From Sphingobacterium rhinopitheci (lineage in GTDB: Bacteria > Bacteroidota > Bacteroidia > Sphingobacteriales > Sphingobacteriaceae), in NCBI RefSeq assembly GCF_022627575.1, contig NZ_JADEYQ010000007.1, positions 142,613 to 206,612 on the forward strand: 64,000 bases of DNA. Reading direction: 5' to 3'. Every line of letters starts with the position of its first letter. Positions within the stretch are counted from its first letter, which is position 1. Shown one piece after another: positions 1 to 9,334 of the stretch. Below the pieces are notes generated by a model. That model saw nothing but the letters and a program-made list of their open reading frames with translations, was not told where the DNA came from and did no database searches. A program made the translations under genes and the position numbers.

Positions 1-7
1 AATTGTA

Positions 8-15
8 TACATTTG
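8..15 (+). promoter_or_regulatory. -7 promoter box of the phosphatase gene
   Basis: TACATTTG matches the Bacteroidota -7 consensus TAnnTTTG and lies 21 nt before the ATG at 37. The -33 region is cut by the window edge. Confidence 0.5.
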
Positions 16-36
16 ATAATATAAGTACTAAATATT

Positions 37-1680
37 ATGAGAAAATATCTAATGGGTGCAACAATAGCCCTAATCGCACTAAGCCAATCTCTATTTGCCC
101 AAGTAGAAAGACCTAAATTGGTGGTGGGACTTATGGTAGACCAAATGAGATGGGACTATTTATATCGATTCTCTGATCGATTTGGAGAAGATGGCTTCAA
201 AAGATTATTGCGCGAGGGATTTTCATGTGAAAACACGTTAATAAATTATATTCCTACCTATACTGCTATTGGACATAGCTCCGTATACACAGGCTCTGTC
301 CCTTCAATACATGGTATAGCTGGCAATGACTGGATCGTACAAGCGACAGGCAAATCCATGTATTGTACAGAAGATAATAGCGTCGACGGTGTAGGCACCA
401 AAGAAGCGGAAGGAAAACAATCTCCACGCAATCTATTATCATCAACGATAACAGATGAACTAAAATTAGGTACTAATTTTCAGTCCAAAGTAATAGGGAT
501 TGCTATTAAAGACCGTGGCGGTATTCTGCCTGCGGGACATTTTGCAGACGCCGCATATTGGTTTGAAGCAAAATCTGGCGACTGGATTAGCAGTACTTTT
601 TACATGGAAAAATTACCTAACTGGGTGGAGAAATTCAATAAAAAAGGCCTTGCTGCGAAATACTTAAAACAAGATTGGAATACTTTGTATCCAATTGAAA
701 GCTATGCAAAAAATAGTATCAGTGACAATAATCCTTACGAAGGTAAATGGCCTGGGGAAAAAACACCTACATTTCCACACCAAACATCTTCTATCATGAA
801 AGATGTCGGCTACGAACTTATTAAGACTACTCCTCAAGGAAACACCTTTACATTAGACTTTGCAAAAAGTGCTATTGAAAGTGAAAAATTAGGTAACAAT
901 CCTACTAATAACACGGATTTTCTATGTGTGAGCTTATCAGCTACAGATTATGTAGGTCATAGATACTCCCTGTCGTCGGTAGAGATTGAAGATACCTACC
1001 TAAGATTAGATCATGATATAGCCGATTTCTTAACCTATTTGGACAAGACGGTGGGAAAAGGCAACTACACCCTTTTCTTAACTGCAGATCATGCGGCATC
1101 GTACAATCCAATGTATTATACCGATCAAAAAGGAAATGGTGGTTACCTTTTTACCAGACAAATACAACGTGAGATAAACAATGAGCTAAAAGCCAAGTTT
1201 GGTCAAGATAAATTAGTTATATCATTCGCTAATTATCAAGTACATCTGAATAATAAATTAATTGATTCATTAGATTTGGATCGAGATGATATTAAAAAGG
1301 TGGTTATTAAAAACCTTAAAAAGCAAGATGGCATAGCCTATGTTATTGACTTAGAAGCAAACGAAAATATGCTTATACCGGCTCCTATCCGTGAGAAAAT
1401 AACAAATGGCTACAACCGTAAAAACAGTGGGTCGATTCAAATAATAGCAGAGCCACAGTGGTATTCGGGTACACCACGTGGTACAGGCACCACACATGGT
1501 GTATGGTCATCGTACGACTCCCATATTCCATTAATATTTATGGGATGGGGCATAAAACCTGGCGTTAGTAACCGCGAAGTTTATAACATAGACATAGCAC
1601 CTACTTTAGCGTCTTTATTGCATGTAATGGAGCCAAATGGAAGCATTGGAAAGCCAATTGTAGAGGTTTTAGGACAATAG
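37..1680 (+). CDS. PafA-like secreted alkaline phosphatase
   Basis: Predicted periplasmic phosphomonoesterase of the alkaline-phosphatase superfamily. The 547-residue protein starts with a signal peptide ending in FAQ near residue 22. The metal site starts at VDQMRWD (about 33-39). Thr76 in YIPTYTAIGH is the expected nucleophile, Asn97 sits in GIAGN, and Lys158 and Arg160 in AIKDRG match the Lys/Arg pair that marks the PafA type against plain diesterases. Further metal ligands are seen in ATDYVGH, TADHAA and GTTHG near the C-terminus. PafA enzymes of Bacteroidota release phosphate from many monoesters and are often made constitutively. It stands alone, with an Rrf2 regulator 73 bp downstream. 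Family is firm; the exact substrate is inferred. Confidence 0.88.
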   Translation: MRKYLMGATIALIALSQSLFAQVERPKLVVGLMVDQMRWDYLYRFSDRFGEDGFKRLLREGFSCENTLINYIPTYTAIGHSSVYTGSVPSIHGIAGNDWIVQATGKSMYCTEDNSVDGVGTKEAEGKQSPRNLLSSTITDELKLGTNFQSKVIGIAIKDRGGILPAGHFADAAYWFEAKSGDWISSTFYMEKLPNWVEKFNKKGLAAKYLKQDWNTLYPIESYAKNSISDNNPYEGKWPGEKTPTFPHQTSSIMKDVGYELIKTTPQGNTFTLDFAKSAIESEKLGNNPTNNTDFLCVSLSATDYVGHRYSLSSVEIEDTYLRLDHDIADFLTYLDKTVGKGNYTLFLTADHAASYNPMYYTDQKGNGGYLFTRQIQREINNELKAKFGQDKLVISFANYQVHLNNKLIDSLDLDRDDIKKVVIKNLKKQDGIAYVIDLEANENMLIPAPIREKITNGYNRKNSGSIQIIAEPQWYSGTPRGTGTTHGVWSSYDSHIPLIFMGWGIKPGVSNREVYNIDIAPTLASLLHVMEPNGSIGKPIVEVLGQ

Positions 1681-1726
1681 AATAAGATAAAGAAAAGTAT
1701 AAAATAATATCTCTAAGAATATTTTG

Positions 1727-1734
1727 TATTTTTG
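1727..1734 (+). promoter_or_regulatory. -7 promoter box of the Rrf2 gene
   Basis: TATTTTTG fits TAnnTTTG and is 19 nt before the ATG at 1754. This suggests the regulator has its own promoter rather than being read from the phosphatase gene. Confidence 0.45.
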
Positions 1735-1753
1735 AGTATTACAAGCATTATTT

Positions 1754-2191
1754 ATGATATCAAAGAAAACGAAATACGCCATTAAAGCATTGATGGTTTT
1801 AGGAAGAAACTATGGTAAAGATCCGATGCAAATTGTGAAAATTGCAGAGGAAGAACGCATTCCAAAAAAATTCCTAGAACAAATTCTATTGGAAATGCGC
1901 AATGCCGGTATTTTGTATTCCAAAAAAGGTGCCGGAGGCGGATATAGCTTAAATAAAGCGCCTGAAGACATTTTCTTGTCGCAGGTAATGCGTTTGATCG
2001 ATGGACCTATTGCCTTGCTACCATGCGTTAGTTTGAACTTCTACCGTCGTTGTGACGAATGTGTAGAGGAGCATGTTTGTGGTATTCGAGACACCTTCAC
2101 CGATGTCCGCAATTCGATGTTACAAATCCTTAATGACACGAGTATTGCTACGTTAATAAACAAAGAAAGTGAGCTTAATTTAGAGGTTTAA
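1754..2191 (+). CDS. Rrf2-family transcriptional regulator
   Basis: DNA-binding regulator of the Rrf2 family (IscR/NsrR/CymR relatives). The 145-residue protein has the N-terminal winged helix (MISKKTKYAIKAL, then KKFLEQIL and the wing KGAGGGYSL at about 58-66). Four cysteines at 91, 100, 103 and 109 form a cluster that could hold an Fe-S centre, one more than the three usual in IscR and NsrR. Targets cannot be read from the sequence; sulfur, iron or redox control is typical of the family. It has its own promoter box and ends at a two-way terminator shared with the RNase gene. Confidence 0.88.
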   Translation: MISKKTKYAIKALMVLGRNYGKDPMQIVKIAEEERIPKKFLEQILLEMRNAGILYSKKGAGGGYSLNKAPEDIFLSQVMRLIDGPIALLPCVSLNFYRRCDECVEEHVCGIRDTFTDVRNSMLQILNDTSIATLINKESELNLEV

Positions 2192-2211
2192 ATAACCAAA
2201 TTAGCGTATAC

Positions 2212-2249
2212 AAAAAAAGGCATTACTTCTTCGAGGTAATGCCTTTTTT
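2212..2249. terminator. Two-way terminator between rrf2 and rng
   Basis: An inverted repeat (AAAGGCATTAC / GTAATGCCTTT) with an A-run on the left and a T-run on the right sits between two genes that converge, so it can stop transcription from both sides. Confidence 0.8.
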
Positions 2250-2265
2250 ATATAAGATAAGATCT

Positions 2266-3819
2266 TTATAGTTTAATTTCCTCTTCTTTCGAATTGAAAA
2301 AATGAAACTCAGTAAGGTAATATGACTGTACTGGATTTACTTTAATCCACTTGCCATACTTGAAAAACCATTTAAGTCTTCTTGAGATAAAGCCTGACTT
2401 AATGTAGGCGTCAATATAAGGATGTACATTCAATGTAATTCCTTTTTCATTTTGCTCTTCAAGAATAAAGCTCAAATTCTCTTCAATGTCATCAAGCAAT
2501 ACTATACTTGATCTAATTTCTCCCGTACCATCACAAGCAGGACACTTTTCATTGGTCACCACGCTCATCTCTGGACGCACACGCTGACGTGTGATTTGAA
2601 CCAAGCCAAACTTGCTTGGCGGTAGAATTGTATGACGAGCTCTATCTTCGCTCATACAATCTTTAAGATAAGAATACAACTCTTTTCGATTTTGAGGCTT
2701 GTGCATATCGATAAAGTCAATGACGACGATACCACCCATGTCACGCAATCTTAATTGTCTGGCAATTTCTTTTGCTGCTTCTTTATTTACTAAAAGTGCA
2801 TTATCTTCTTGATTTTCTTTACTCGCAATTCGGTTACCACTATTTACATCAATGACGTGCAAAGCTTCAGTATGTTCTATTACTAAATATGCACCACCTT
2901 GTAAATTAACCGTCCTACCGAAAGACGCCTTAATCTGTTTTTCAACGCCAAAATGGTCAAAAATCGGTTCTTTATGTTTATAAAGCTTGACAATTTTTTC
3001 CAGATCTGGAGAGATATCCTGTATGTACGATTTTGTTTCTTCGTAAATAGAAGGATCATTAACATGAATATGCGTAAACTCATCCGTCAATATATCACGC
3101 AAAATAGTAGATGCTCTATCCATTTCACCTAATACCTTTTGTGGAGGTTCAGCATTTTTAAGACGTTTGGTAAAAAGCTCCCATTTTGCAATCAAATCTA
3201 AAAGGTCTTTTTGAAGTTCTTCAACTCCTTTACCTTCCGAGACAGTACGTATAATAACACCAAAGTTCGCAGGTTTTATACTTTCTACAATCTTCTTTAG
3301 GCGACTACGTTCTGCGCTACCTTTGATTTTTTTGGAAATGGAAACAGAACTTGAAAAAGGAACTAATACTACAAAGCGACCAGCTATAGATAAATCAGAG
3401 CTTAGTCGTGGACCTTTGGTTGATATTGGTTCTTTTGCTATCTGTACCGGTATTAATATATTACGGCTTAATACATCCGAAATTTTACCCGCTTTATCGA
3501 TATCCTTTTCAAGTTTTAAACTATTGAGCAGGCTCTCTTGATAACTGCCGTTCTTTACTACACGCGTTAGTTTCAGCAAGGACAATACTTGAGGTCCAAG
3601 GTCTAAATAATGCAAAAATGCATCCTTATCATAGCCTACATCTACGAATGCTGCATTTAAGCCGGGCATGATTTTTTTGATGCGTCCGAGATAGATATCT
3701 CCAACAGCAAAATTATTTCCTGCCTTTTCCTTGTTTAACTCTACAAGTTGCTTATCCTGTAGCAAAGCAATAGTCACTCCATTTTCAGGAGTTGAATCGA
3801 TAATTAATTCCTTTACCAA
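2266..3819 (-). CDS. rng: Ribonuclease E/G family endonuclease
   Basis: Single-strand endoribonuclease of the RNase E/G family, acting in rRNA 5' maturation and mRNA decay. The 517-residue length fits RNase G, with no long C-terminal scaffold. An S1-like RNA-binding part lies at about 35-130 (GDIYLGRIKKIMPGLNAAFVD). The catalytic aspartates are in HVIDVNSGN and VVIDFIDM, and the Zn-link is CPACDGTG. It is the last gene of the leftward run HU - TPR - 29-aa protein - rng, an order I know from other Bacteroidota. The start at 3819 gives the usual N-terminus (MVKELIIDSTPENGVTIALL). Confidence 0.93.
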   Translation of the reverse strand: MVKELIIDSTPENGVTIALLQDKQLVELNKEKAGNNFAVGDIYLGRIKKIMPGLNAAFVDVGYDKDAFLHYLDLGPQVLSLLKLTRVVKNGSYQESLLNSLKLEKDIDKAGKISDVLSRNILIPVQIAKEPISTKGPRLSSDLSIAGRFVVLVPFSSSVSISKKIKGSAERSRLKKIVESIKPANFGVIIRTVSEGKGVEELQKDLLDLIAKWELFTKRLKNAEPPQKVLGEMDRASTILRDILTDEFTHIHVNDPSIYEETKSYIQDISPDLEKIVKLYKHKEPIFDHFGVEKQIKASFGRTVNLQGGAYLVIEHTEALHVIDVNSGNRIASKENQEDNALLVNKEAAKEIARQLRLRDMGGIVVIDFIDMHKPQNRKELYSYLKDCMSEDRARHTILPPSKFGLVQITRQRVRPEMSVVTNEKCPACDGTGEIRSSIVLLDDIEENLSFILEEQNEKGITLNVHPYIDAYIKSGFISRRLKWFFKYGKWIKVNPVQSYYLTEFHFFNSKEEEIKL

Positions 3820-3986
3820 CAGCTACTAAAATTAGGGGAAATGATGCCTCGCGCATCATTATATAATCCCAATGAACATAAAACTTGTTTAATGAAAAAA
3901 TACAATCTACGGGACAAACAAGGTTTGTTGCCATAGATTGTATAATGTCTTGTGCTTTTTAAAGGCTTTAGACTATCTAACAAGAA

Positions 3987-4076
3987 CTATTTTTTCTTGT
4001 GTCTATTTTTTCTTAAACGTTTTTTACGCTTGTGAGTAGCCATTTTGTGTCTTTTTCTTTTTTTTCCGCTTGGCAT
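3987..4076 (-). CDS. 29-residue basic AURKAIP1/COX24 (mS38)-like protein
   Basis: A 29-codon gene. The product begins MPSGKKRKRHKMATHKRKKR and contains 11 Lys, 6 Arg and 3 His. It matches the tiny protein of Bacteroidota called AURKAIP1/COX24-domain protein, related to the mitochondrial small-subunit protein mS38. A role as a small ribosomal protein is therefore likely but inferred. It lies between the TPR gene (40 bp upstream) and rng (167 bp downstream), on the same strand. Both neighbours and the near-absence of acidic residues support it as real. Confidence 0.82.
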   Translation of the reverse strand: MPSGKKRKRHKMATHKRKKRLRKNRHKKK

Positions 4077-4116
4077 AGCTTTAAAGTTTTTAAATAATGT
4101 TAATAAATTTTGTTAA

Positions 4117-4956
4117 TTATTTACTCAACTCTTCGATCTGACGATCTATATATTGAGATAAGGACGGGTCTGCCGCTAATTCTTTACTTTTTTGATAAGC
4201 AGAAATAGCTTCATTTTTAAGTCCGATTTTTACATATGCAGCAGCTAAATAAAAATAAGTTTCCGCATCAGGTTGAACCTCAATGACAGTTTTAAAACGT
4301 TCTATCGCTTTATCATACTGTTGAGATTGCATTGAAAACGTACCTAATGTTTTATTAGCTTCTACGTTTTTGGGCTCTGCTGCTACTACTTCACGTAATA
4401 GTGCAATTCCCGACATTGGATTGTTTGACCCCGTTACTAAGCCAGCACCTAAGCCTGTCTTAGCCTTCAGACTATTCGCATCCAATGCTAATGCTTCTTC
4501 GTACGCAGATATCGCTAATCTGTTAAGCTCTGCAGCGAGTGCAGTATCTTGTTGATTGGTATATCCAGCACGGAAAGCATCACCTGCATTTAAGTAGTAT
4601 TCAAATTTAGGAGAAATTTTTGCCATCTCCTGAAAGATAAATCCTTGCGGAATTGGTTTTGCGAGATCATCCCACTTTTTAGCCAATTCACCATACAAAG
4701 CAATTTTTTCTTCTCCCTCAGCCTTAGCTACTTTTGTTTCTAAAGCAAAGATATCTTGCAATAAACTAGCATTAACGCCCTGTTTAGATAATTCCGAAAC
4801 GGACTCCAAATTATACGCCGAAGAGGAATTCTCGGCTGTATTAGAAGAGCTACTTTCATCATCTTTATCTACCAAACCCTTTATCGGTCTTGCAAACAAC
4901 GTGCCTATTAGTACAAGTACTAATAACACTACAACTATTTGTTTGGTCTTTAACAT
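4117..4956 (-). CDS. Membrane-anchored tetratricopeptide repeat protein
   Basis: A 279-residue protein with an N-terminal membrane anchor (IVVVLLVLVLIGTLFA, about 8-23), a Ser/Asn-rich linker, then several TPR-like helical pairs up to the C-terminus (for example AISAYEEALALDANSLKAKT, and AIERFKTVIEVQPDAETYFY followed by LAAAYVKIG). TPRs bind other proteins; the partner is not evident. The gene lies 14 bp after HU and upstream of the 29-aa gene and rng, so it is probably cotranscribed with both. The role is unknown; a scaffold for envelope or RNA-related complexes would be a guess. Confidence 0.82.
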   Translation of the reverse strand: MLKTKQIVVVLLVLVLIGTLFARPIKGLVDKDDESSSSNTAENSSSAYNLESVSELSKQGVNASLLQDIFALETKVAKAEGEEKIALYGELAKKWDDLAKPIPQGFIFQEMAKISPKFEYYLNAGDAFRAGYTNQQDTALAAELNRLAISAYEEALALDANSLKAKTGLGAGLVTGSNNPMSGIALLREVVAAEPKNVEANKTLGTFSMQSQQYDKAIERFKTVIEVQPDAETYFYLAAAYVKIGLKNEAISAYQKSKELAADPSLSQYIDRQIEELSK

Positions 4957-4970
4957 AAGGCGAATTTAAA

Positions 4971-5264
4971 CTATTTTTTTGCTTTATTACCATTTTTAAC
5001 TTTTTCAACAAAAACTTTTGCTGGTTTAAAGCTAGGCACGAAGTGCTCCGGGATAATAATTGCTGTATTTTTAGAGATATTTCGTGCTGTTTTTTCTGCT
5101 CTTTTCTTAACTACAAAACTTCCGAAACCTCTTACATATACATTTTCTCCCTCGATCATCGCATTTTTAACAACTTTGAAGAACGCTTCAACTGTTTCCT
5201 GCACATCTACCTTCTCTAAACCTGTTTTGTTAGAGATCTCTGCAATAATTTCTGCTTTAGTCAT
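4971..5264 (-). CDS. HU-family DNA-binding protein
   Basis: Nucleoid protein of the HU/IHF family, 97 residues. It has the HU N-terminal helices (MTKAEIIAEISNKTGLEKVD), the core VEAFFKVVKNAMIEGENVYV, the RGFGSF motif, and the DNA-binding arm around RAEKTARNISKNTAIIIPEH, where the usual Pro at the arm tip is replaced by Ile-Pro a little later. A short Lys-rich tail follows (VKNGNKAKK). It is the first gene of the leftward run ending in rng, with a clear promoter box 50 nt upstream. Confidence 0.93.
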   Translation of the reverse strand: MTKAEIIAEISNKTGLEKVDVQETVEAFFKVVKNAMIEGENVYVRGFGSFVVKKRAEKTARNISKNTAIIIPEHFVPSFKPAKVFVEKVKNGNKAKK

Positions 5265-5313
5265 ATCTATTTATACTGTAATTATTTATTTCTCCACCTA
5301 CTATTTGGGGTTG

Positions 5314-5321
5314 CAAAATTA
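5314..5321 (-). promoter_or_regulatory. -7 promoter box of the HU operon
   Basis: On the minus strand the sequence reads TAATTTTG, matching TAnnTTTG, about 50 nt upstream of the HU start. It probably drives HU, the TPR gene, the 29-aa gene and rng together. Confidence 0.5.
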
Positions 5322-5454
5322 TCGTTTTTATATGATGATTAAAAATATTTTAGCTGTTTTATAACAGTTATTTTTTTCATTTTCAAACGATTAGTAAAAT
5401 AAGCCCTTCGAAATAGTCTGCAAAAATACAACTATTTTACTGATTTTCAAACCT

Positions 5455-6516
5455 TTATTTGCATTTAAAGCCATAAATATCAAGAAGACAGTCTAAATCC
5501 CCTTTACTATGCAAAGCAGATATTACAATACGATTGAGCAATGGACTTGATGCCAAAGGATATGGAAAGCTAGAAATTAGGATATTATTATTTACCAAAT
5601 GACTATACAAATCAGGATTATTGGAACTAAAAACAGGAAAATTAGGAATGTGACTCAAGCCAGAATCTGCAGGGAGATGGCTAGAAAAGTAATCAATATT
5701 AGCATGCATCCTTTCAAATGCAGCATCATAAATAGCTTCACTATTTACTAAAGCATAAATTGCTGCAGGAGAAGCTGGAGAAGCCCCCATAAATATGGGA
5801 TGTTGCTTGATCTTCATAAGATTATTTAAATCGCCCAATACTAAACCAGCATCCGTACCTAAGCCTTTTGCCAAAGAAGATATAATAACTATTTCAAAAT
5901 TGGGTCTTGCTTTTAAGGCGCCGATGTTCGAAGAGACATCATTCTTATTTACGACAGCCAATCCATGAGAATCATCGAGAATAAATAATACTTCCCTCTC
6001 AGAGGATACCGCATCAAATACAGAAAAATCATAATTTTCGGGGCGTAGGTTGTCAATACAGTTCGACACAATTACAAACTTTTGCCGCTTGGCGTCATTA
6101 ATATAATTAATAGTACGCAATGCCCATTGTTCAAAACTCTCCTCTACCTGTGGGTTGCCATCCATCCATAATGCAGGATGACTTGCCGGCGCATAGATCA
6201 CTTCACTGCCATCCGTCAATGCCCTTACTGTAGCCTGCGCAGCCAAATAACCACTAGAAAACAAGGCCGAAGCCTCGAAACCAAACCTTAAGGCCAATTT
6301 TTCTTCTGCGTCATTATATATGCCCAACTGCACATTATTAGATCTCGAAGTCCCATTATTAAGGCCATATTTATCTATTCCTTTTTTAAATAGCGCTATA
6401 TATTGTGGATTGTCCAGTAATCCTAAATAAGCCGTGCCACCAAAAAAAAGATAATCCTTTTCCTCTATTGTCAATATACGCTTCGTGGGTTGGTGTAGGT
6501 TTTGAAATGCGTTCAT
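5455..6516 (-). CDS. PLP-dependent acyltransferase/aminotransferase (BioF/KBL-like)
   Basis: Fold-type I pyridoxal-phosphate enzyme of the alpha-oxoamine synthase type (BioF 8-amino-7-oxononanoate synthase, KBL). The 353-residue protein begins with the glycine-rich region LFFGGTAYLGL, followed by GTSRSNN. DDSHG (about 182-186) holds the Asp and His that contact the cofactor, and SSLAKGLG carries the Schiff-base lysine. It is about 30 residues shorter than usual BioF at the N-terminus, and GTSRSNN replaces the family's GxGGSR-type motif, so the substrate may differ. No other biotin genes are close. Confidence 0.75.
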   Translation of the reverse strand: MNAFQNLHQPTKRILTIEEKDYLFFGGTAYLGLLDNPQYIALFKKGIDKYGLNNGTSRSNNVQLGIYNDAEEKLALRFGFEASALFSSGYLAAQATVRALTDGSEVIYAPASHPALWMDGNPQVEESFEQWALRTINYINDAKRQKFVIVSNCIDNLRPENYDFSVFDAVSSEREVLFILDDSHGLAVVNKNDVSSNIGALKARPNFEIVIISSLAKGLGTDAGLVLGDLNNLMKIKQHPIFMGASPASPAAIYALVNSEAIYDAAFERMHANIDYFSSHLPADSGLSHIPNFPVFSSNNPDLYSHLVNNNILISSFPYPLASSPLLNRIVISALHSKGDLDCLLDIYGFKCK

Positions 6517-6827
6517 TTATAATTTACTAGTATTTGCGATATAGCAAATCTCTTATTTTATAAATTAGAATACAACCTAAAGTGAAAAAGAGTTTAGCTA
6601 ATAGATCTAGGTACGATCTACCTATACATCAGCTTATTGATTAACTGTCTGGTACAATCAAATTTTAAAGCAAAAAAATTGGACTTAAGATAAGAAAGAA
6701 TAAACTTGAAACTACTATTATCGACTTCGTATAATAAATCTTACCCGATTTTTAATTTTCTTATATAAAGAAGTTCAATATAAAGCTCTAAATTATAATT
6801 GCTGCTTTAGGAAAAAAGACCATGTGT
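6517..6827. other. Non-coding gap
   Basis: This 311-bp AT-rich stretch lies between two leftward genes. I see no ORF with coding character, no tRNA and no strong hairpin with a T-run. Confidence 0.5.
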
Positions 6828-7283
6828 TTACAACGTATAATTTAAAGGCAAGCTTAACCCTAACGAAAAATTAAACCCTTTGATAGCCCCCAGCTCTTTT
6901 TTATCCTTCAAAGACCATCCATAACCCAAGCCCAACTCTATAATATTGAATATCCCAAGCCCCACCTTTGGGCTGATGGTATACGGTGTGACTTCAGCTT
7001 TTATAAAAGGCCAAATCAACCTGCTATTGAGGTAATAGGTCAGCCCCAACTCCGGAATAACATGCATCTTCTTATTGCTCCACGTGAAATCTGCTCCAGC
7101 ATCTATCTTCAAATAATCAGCATATCCCAAATCTGTCAAGCCCCAAAAAGAAAGCTTCACAAAATTGTTCGATTGGTATTGATAAGCAACGCTAGGTCCT
7201 ACAATCCAACTGGATTTTCCGAGTTCTTGACCTTTAACAAAAAAAAAGCTACAGGTTGCGACTAGTAATAATAATAAACGCAT
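6828..7283 (-). CDS. Small outer-membrane beta-barrel-like protein
   Basis: A 151-residue protein with a signal peptide (MRLLLLLVATCSFFFVKGQ). The rest alternates polar and hydrophobic/aromatic residues in short strands, including WIVGPSVAYQYQSNNFVKLS and a final FNFSLGLSLPLNYTL. The C-terminal strand resembles the last strand of outer-membrane barrels, though it ends in Leu rather than Phe. I do not recognise a named family. It is small for a closed barrel (6-8 strands possible). It lies 76 bp downstream of uxaC on the same strand, but no functional link is evident. Confidence 0.55.
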   Translation of the reverse strand: MRLLLLLVATCSFFFVKGQELGKSSWIVGPSVAYQYQSNNFVKLSFWGLTDLGYADYLKIDAGADFTWSNKKMHVIPELGLTYYLNSRLIWPFIKAEVTPYTISPKVGLGIFNIIELGLGYGWSLKDKKELGAIKGFNFSLGLSLPLNYTL

Positions 7284-7359
7284 ATATTTTTGTGTTTATC
7301 TAAATATACAAATTAGGAGACATCATTGTTTCACAAAATATATATTATCTATATATACG

Positions 7360-8775
7360 CTATGTATTGGCCAGATAAAACTTGAAATATGCTTTCGCAT
7401 TATTATAACTAATATCTTGAACAATTTTACCAATCCATTCGATATCATTTGGAAGCTCTTTATTGTCGACATCTTTACCGAAGATATCACACATTATCCT
7501 TCTATAATACTCATGCCTAGGAAATGATAGAATAGAGCGCGAATCCGTAAGCATACCAATTGTCCTACTCAAGACCCCCATATTTGAAAGCGTATTAATC
7601 TGTTTTGTCATTCCCTCCTTTTGATCCGAAAACCACCATGCTGCACCATATTGCATCTTGCCTGCAGTGATGCCATCATTAAAATTACCAAGCATGGTGG
7701 CTATCACTTCATTGTCTGCAGGATTTAAGTTATACACTATAGTTTTTGTTAATTGACCACTACTGTCTAATCGATTTAAGAACCTAGACAAAGCCTTTGC
7801 TTGGCTAAAATCTCCAACAGAATCATATCCCATATTAGCCCCAATATCGCGCAGCATACGCGTATTGTTATTTCGTAAAGCTCCCAAATGATATTGTTGG
7901 ACCCATCCTCTTTCATGATTCCAAATAGCAAAATTAAACAACATAGCAGACTTGAACTGTATACTTTCTATTGCTGAGAGTGTACTATTAGCACGAATCT
8001 TAGTGAAAATCCTTTCAATTTCAGCATCGGTATAATCTACTGCGCACATATACTCTAAAGCATGATCCGCAACGGAACAGCCATTTGCAGCAAAATAATT
8101 ATGCCGTAGCTTCAACGCATACAAGTAATCGTCAGCGGTAGCAATAGCCAGCCCTACAACAGCACTCAACTGATCAATATACGCATTCAACGCATCAATA
8201 TCATCGGTATTAATAGCCTTATCGGGACGGTATGTAGGCACCATCTTGAAGGATTCCTTCTCTTTCACAAATTGCTGATGATACGTCAAGCTATCTAAAG
8301 GATCGTCGGTAGTACATATCACCTCTACATTCATCATCTTCAACAGGTTGCGTGCGGAGTACTCGGATGTAACGAGCATATCTGTAGTAATTTCAAATAT
8401 ACGGTCCGCAGTATCTCTATTTAACCGCTCGTCAATACCAAAATAACGCTTTAATTCTAAATGGGTCCAATGGTACAATGGATTACGCATCATATAGGGT
8501 ACTGTTTCGGCCCACTTCATAAACTTCTCTTTGTCGGAGGCATCCCCTGTTATATATTTTTCATCTACGCCATTGGCACGCATTACCCTCCATTTATAAT
8601 GATCCCCCTCCAGCCATACTTGGGTGATATTTTCGAATTGAATATCATTAGCTATCTGCTCAGGCCTCAAATGATTGTGGTAATCTATAATAGGTAAATC
8701 TTTTGCATAATTAGTATACAATTCTTGTGCAAATGGGGTATGCAACAAAAAATTATCGTCTATAAATGTTTTCAT
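7360..8775 (-). CDS. uxaC: Glucuronate isomerase
   Basis: Interconverts D-glucuronate and D-fructuronate (also D-galacturonate and D-tagaturonate), the first cytoplasmic step of uronic-acid catabolism. The 471-residue length is normal for UxaC. The amidohydrolase-like metal site appears as DYHNHL (His33, His35), followed by the family stretch WLEGDHYKWRVMRANG. Later family blocks are TTDDPLDSL, QYHLGALRNNN and SFPRHEYYRR. None of the partner genes (uxuA, uxuB, kduD) is in the window, so it stands alone here. Confidence 0.95.
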   Translation of the reverse strand: MKTFIDDNFLLHTPFAQELYTNYAKDLPIIDYHNHLRPEQIANDIQFENITQVWLEGDHYKWRVMRANGVDEKYITGDASDKEKFMKWAETVPYMMRNPLYHWTHLELKRYFGIDERLNRDTADRIFEITTDMLVTSEYSARNLLKMMNVEVICTTDDPLDSLTYHQQFVKEKESFKMVPTYRPDKAINTDDIDALNAYIDQLSAVVGLAIATADDYLYALKLRHNYFAANGCSVADHALEYMCAVDYTDAEIERIFTKIRANSTLSAIESIQFKSAMLFNFAIWNHERGWVQQYHLGALRNNNTRMLRDIGANMGYDSVGDFSQAKALSRFLNRLDSSGQLTKTIVYNLNPADNEVIATMLGNFNDGITAGKMQYGAAWWFSDQKEGMTKQINTLSNMGVLSRTIGMLTDSRSILSFPRHEYYRRIMCDIFGKDVDNKELPNDIEWIGKIVQDISYNNAKAYFKFYLANT

Positions 8776-9334
8776 ACTATATATTTATGGTTCTGATTAT
8801 TAAATATTTTAATTGAAGATTACATTCCACAAGGGAACACCAATAAGAAATACTATTGACCTTAGCTACTAAACAAACTTATGCAGTCTATATACCGGTT
8901 ATAATATACTATATATTGAAGCAGCTGTTCGTCGTTGAATATTACTACAATCTGCCTAAATGTATTTTCCTTATTATTGGTTATATAATTTCCTTATTAT
9001 AACGGAAACATCTCTCAATAGAAGTGCACTTCTACTTAAGTAATATACTTAAAAAATTAACTAATCGTTAAAATCAGGCTGTTAAAATTGTTTTTTGTAG
9101 CCAAAAAACGAACCCTTACATTTTATTCAAAAAGCGTATAAAAGATCAAAAACATTTAATAGCCTGCATTTTGAATAGGTATAATTTTTTTCCAAGAGTA
9201 AAACAGGATATTCGTATTAAAGAATATAAAAGGAGATATGATGCAATAAGAAGTCTTTAATTATAAATTAATAAAATGCTAAGAAACCGTATTTTATATA
9301 TAAAGACTTATTTTTACACTTTATTCAATATAGT
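8776..9334. other. Divergent intergenic region between uxaC and xpt
   Basis: 559 bp of very AT-rich DNA between divergent genes, so it should hold both promoters. A minus-strand TAAGTTTG at 8874-8881 could serve uxaC. I searched for a purine riboswitch in front of xpt and found no matching core. There is no convincing ORF. Confidence 0.45.

Noticed and set aside
8776..9334. Purine riboswitch upstream of xpt
   Set aside because: The conserved three-way junction core of the family could not be found in the leader on the plus strand.
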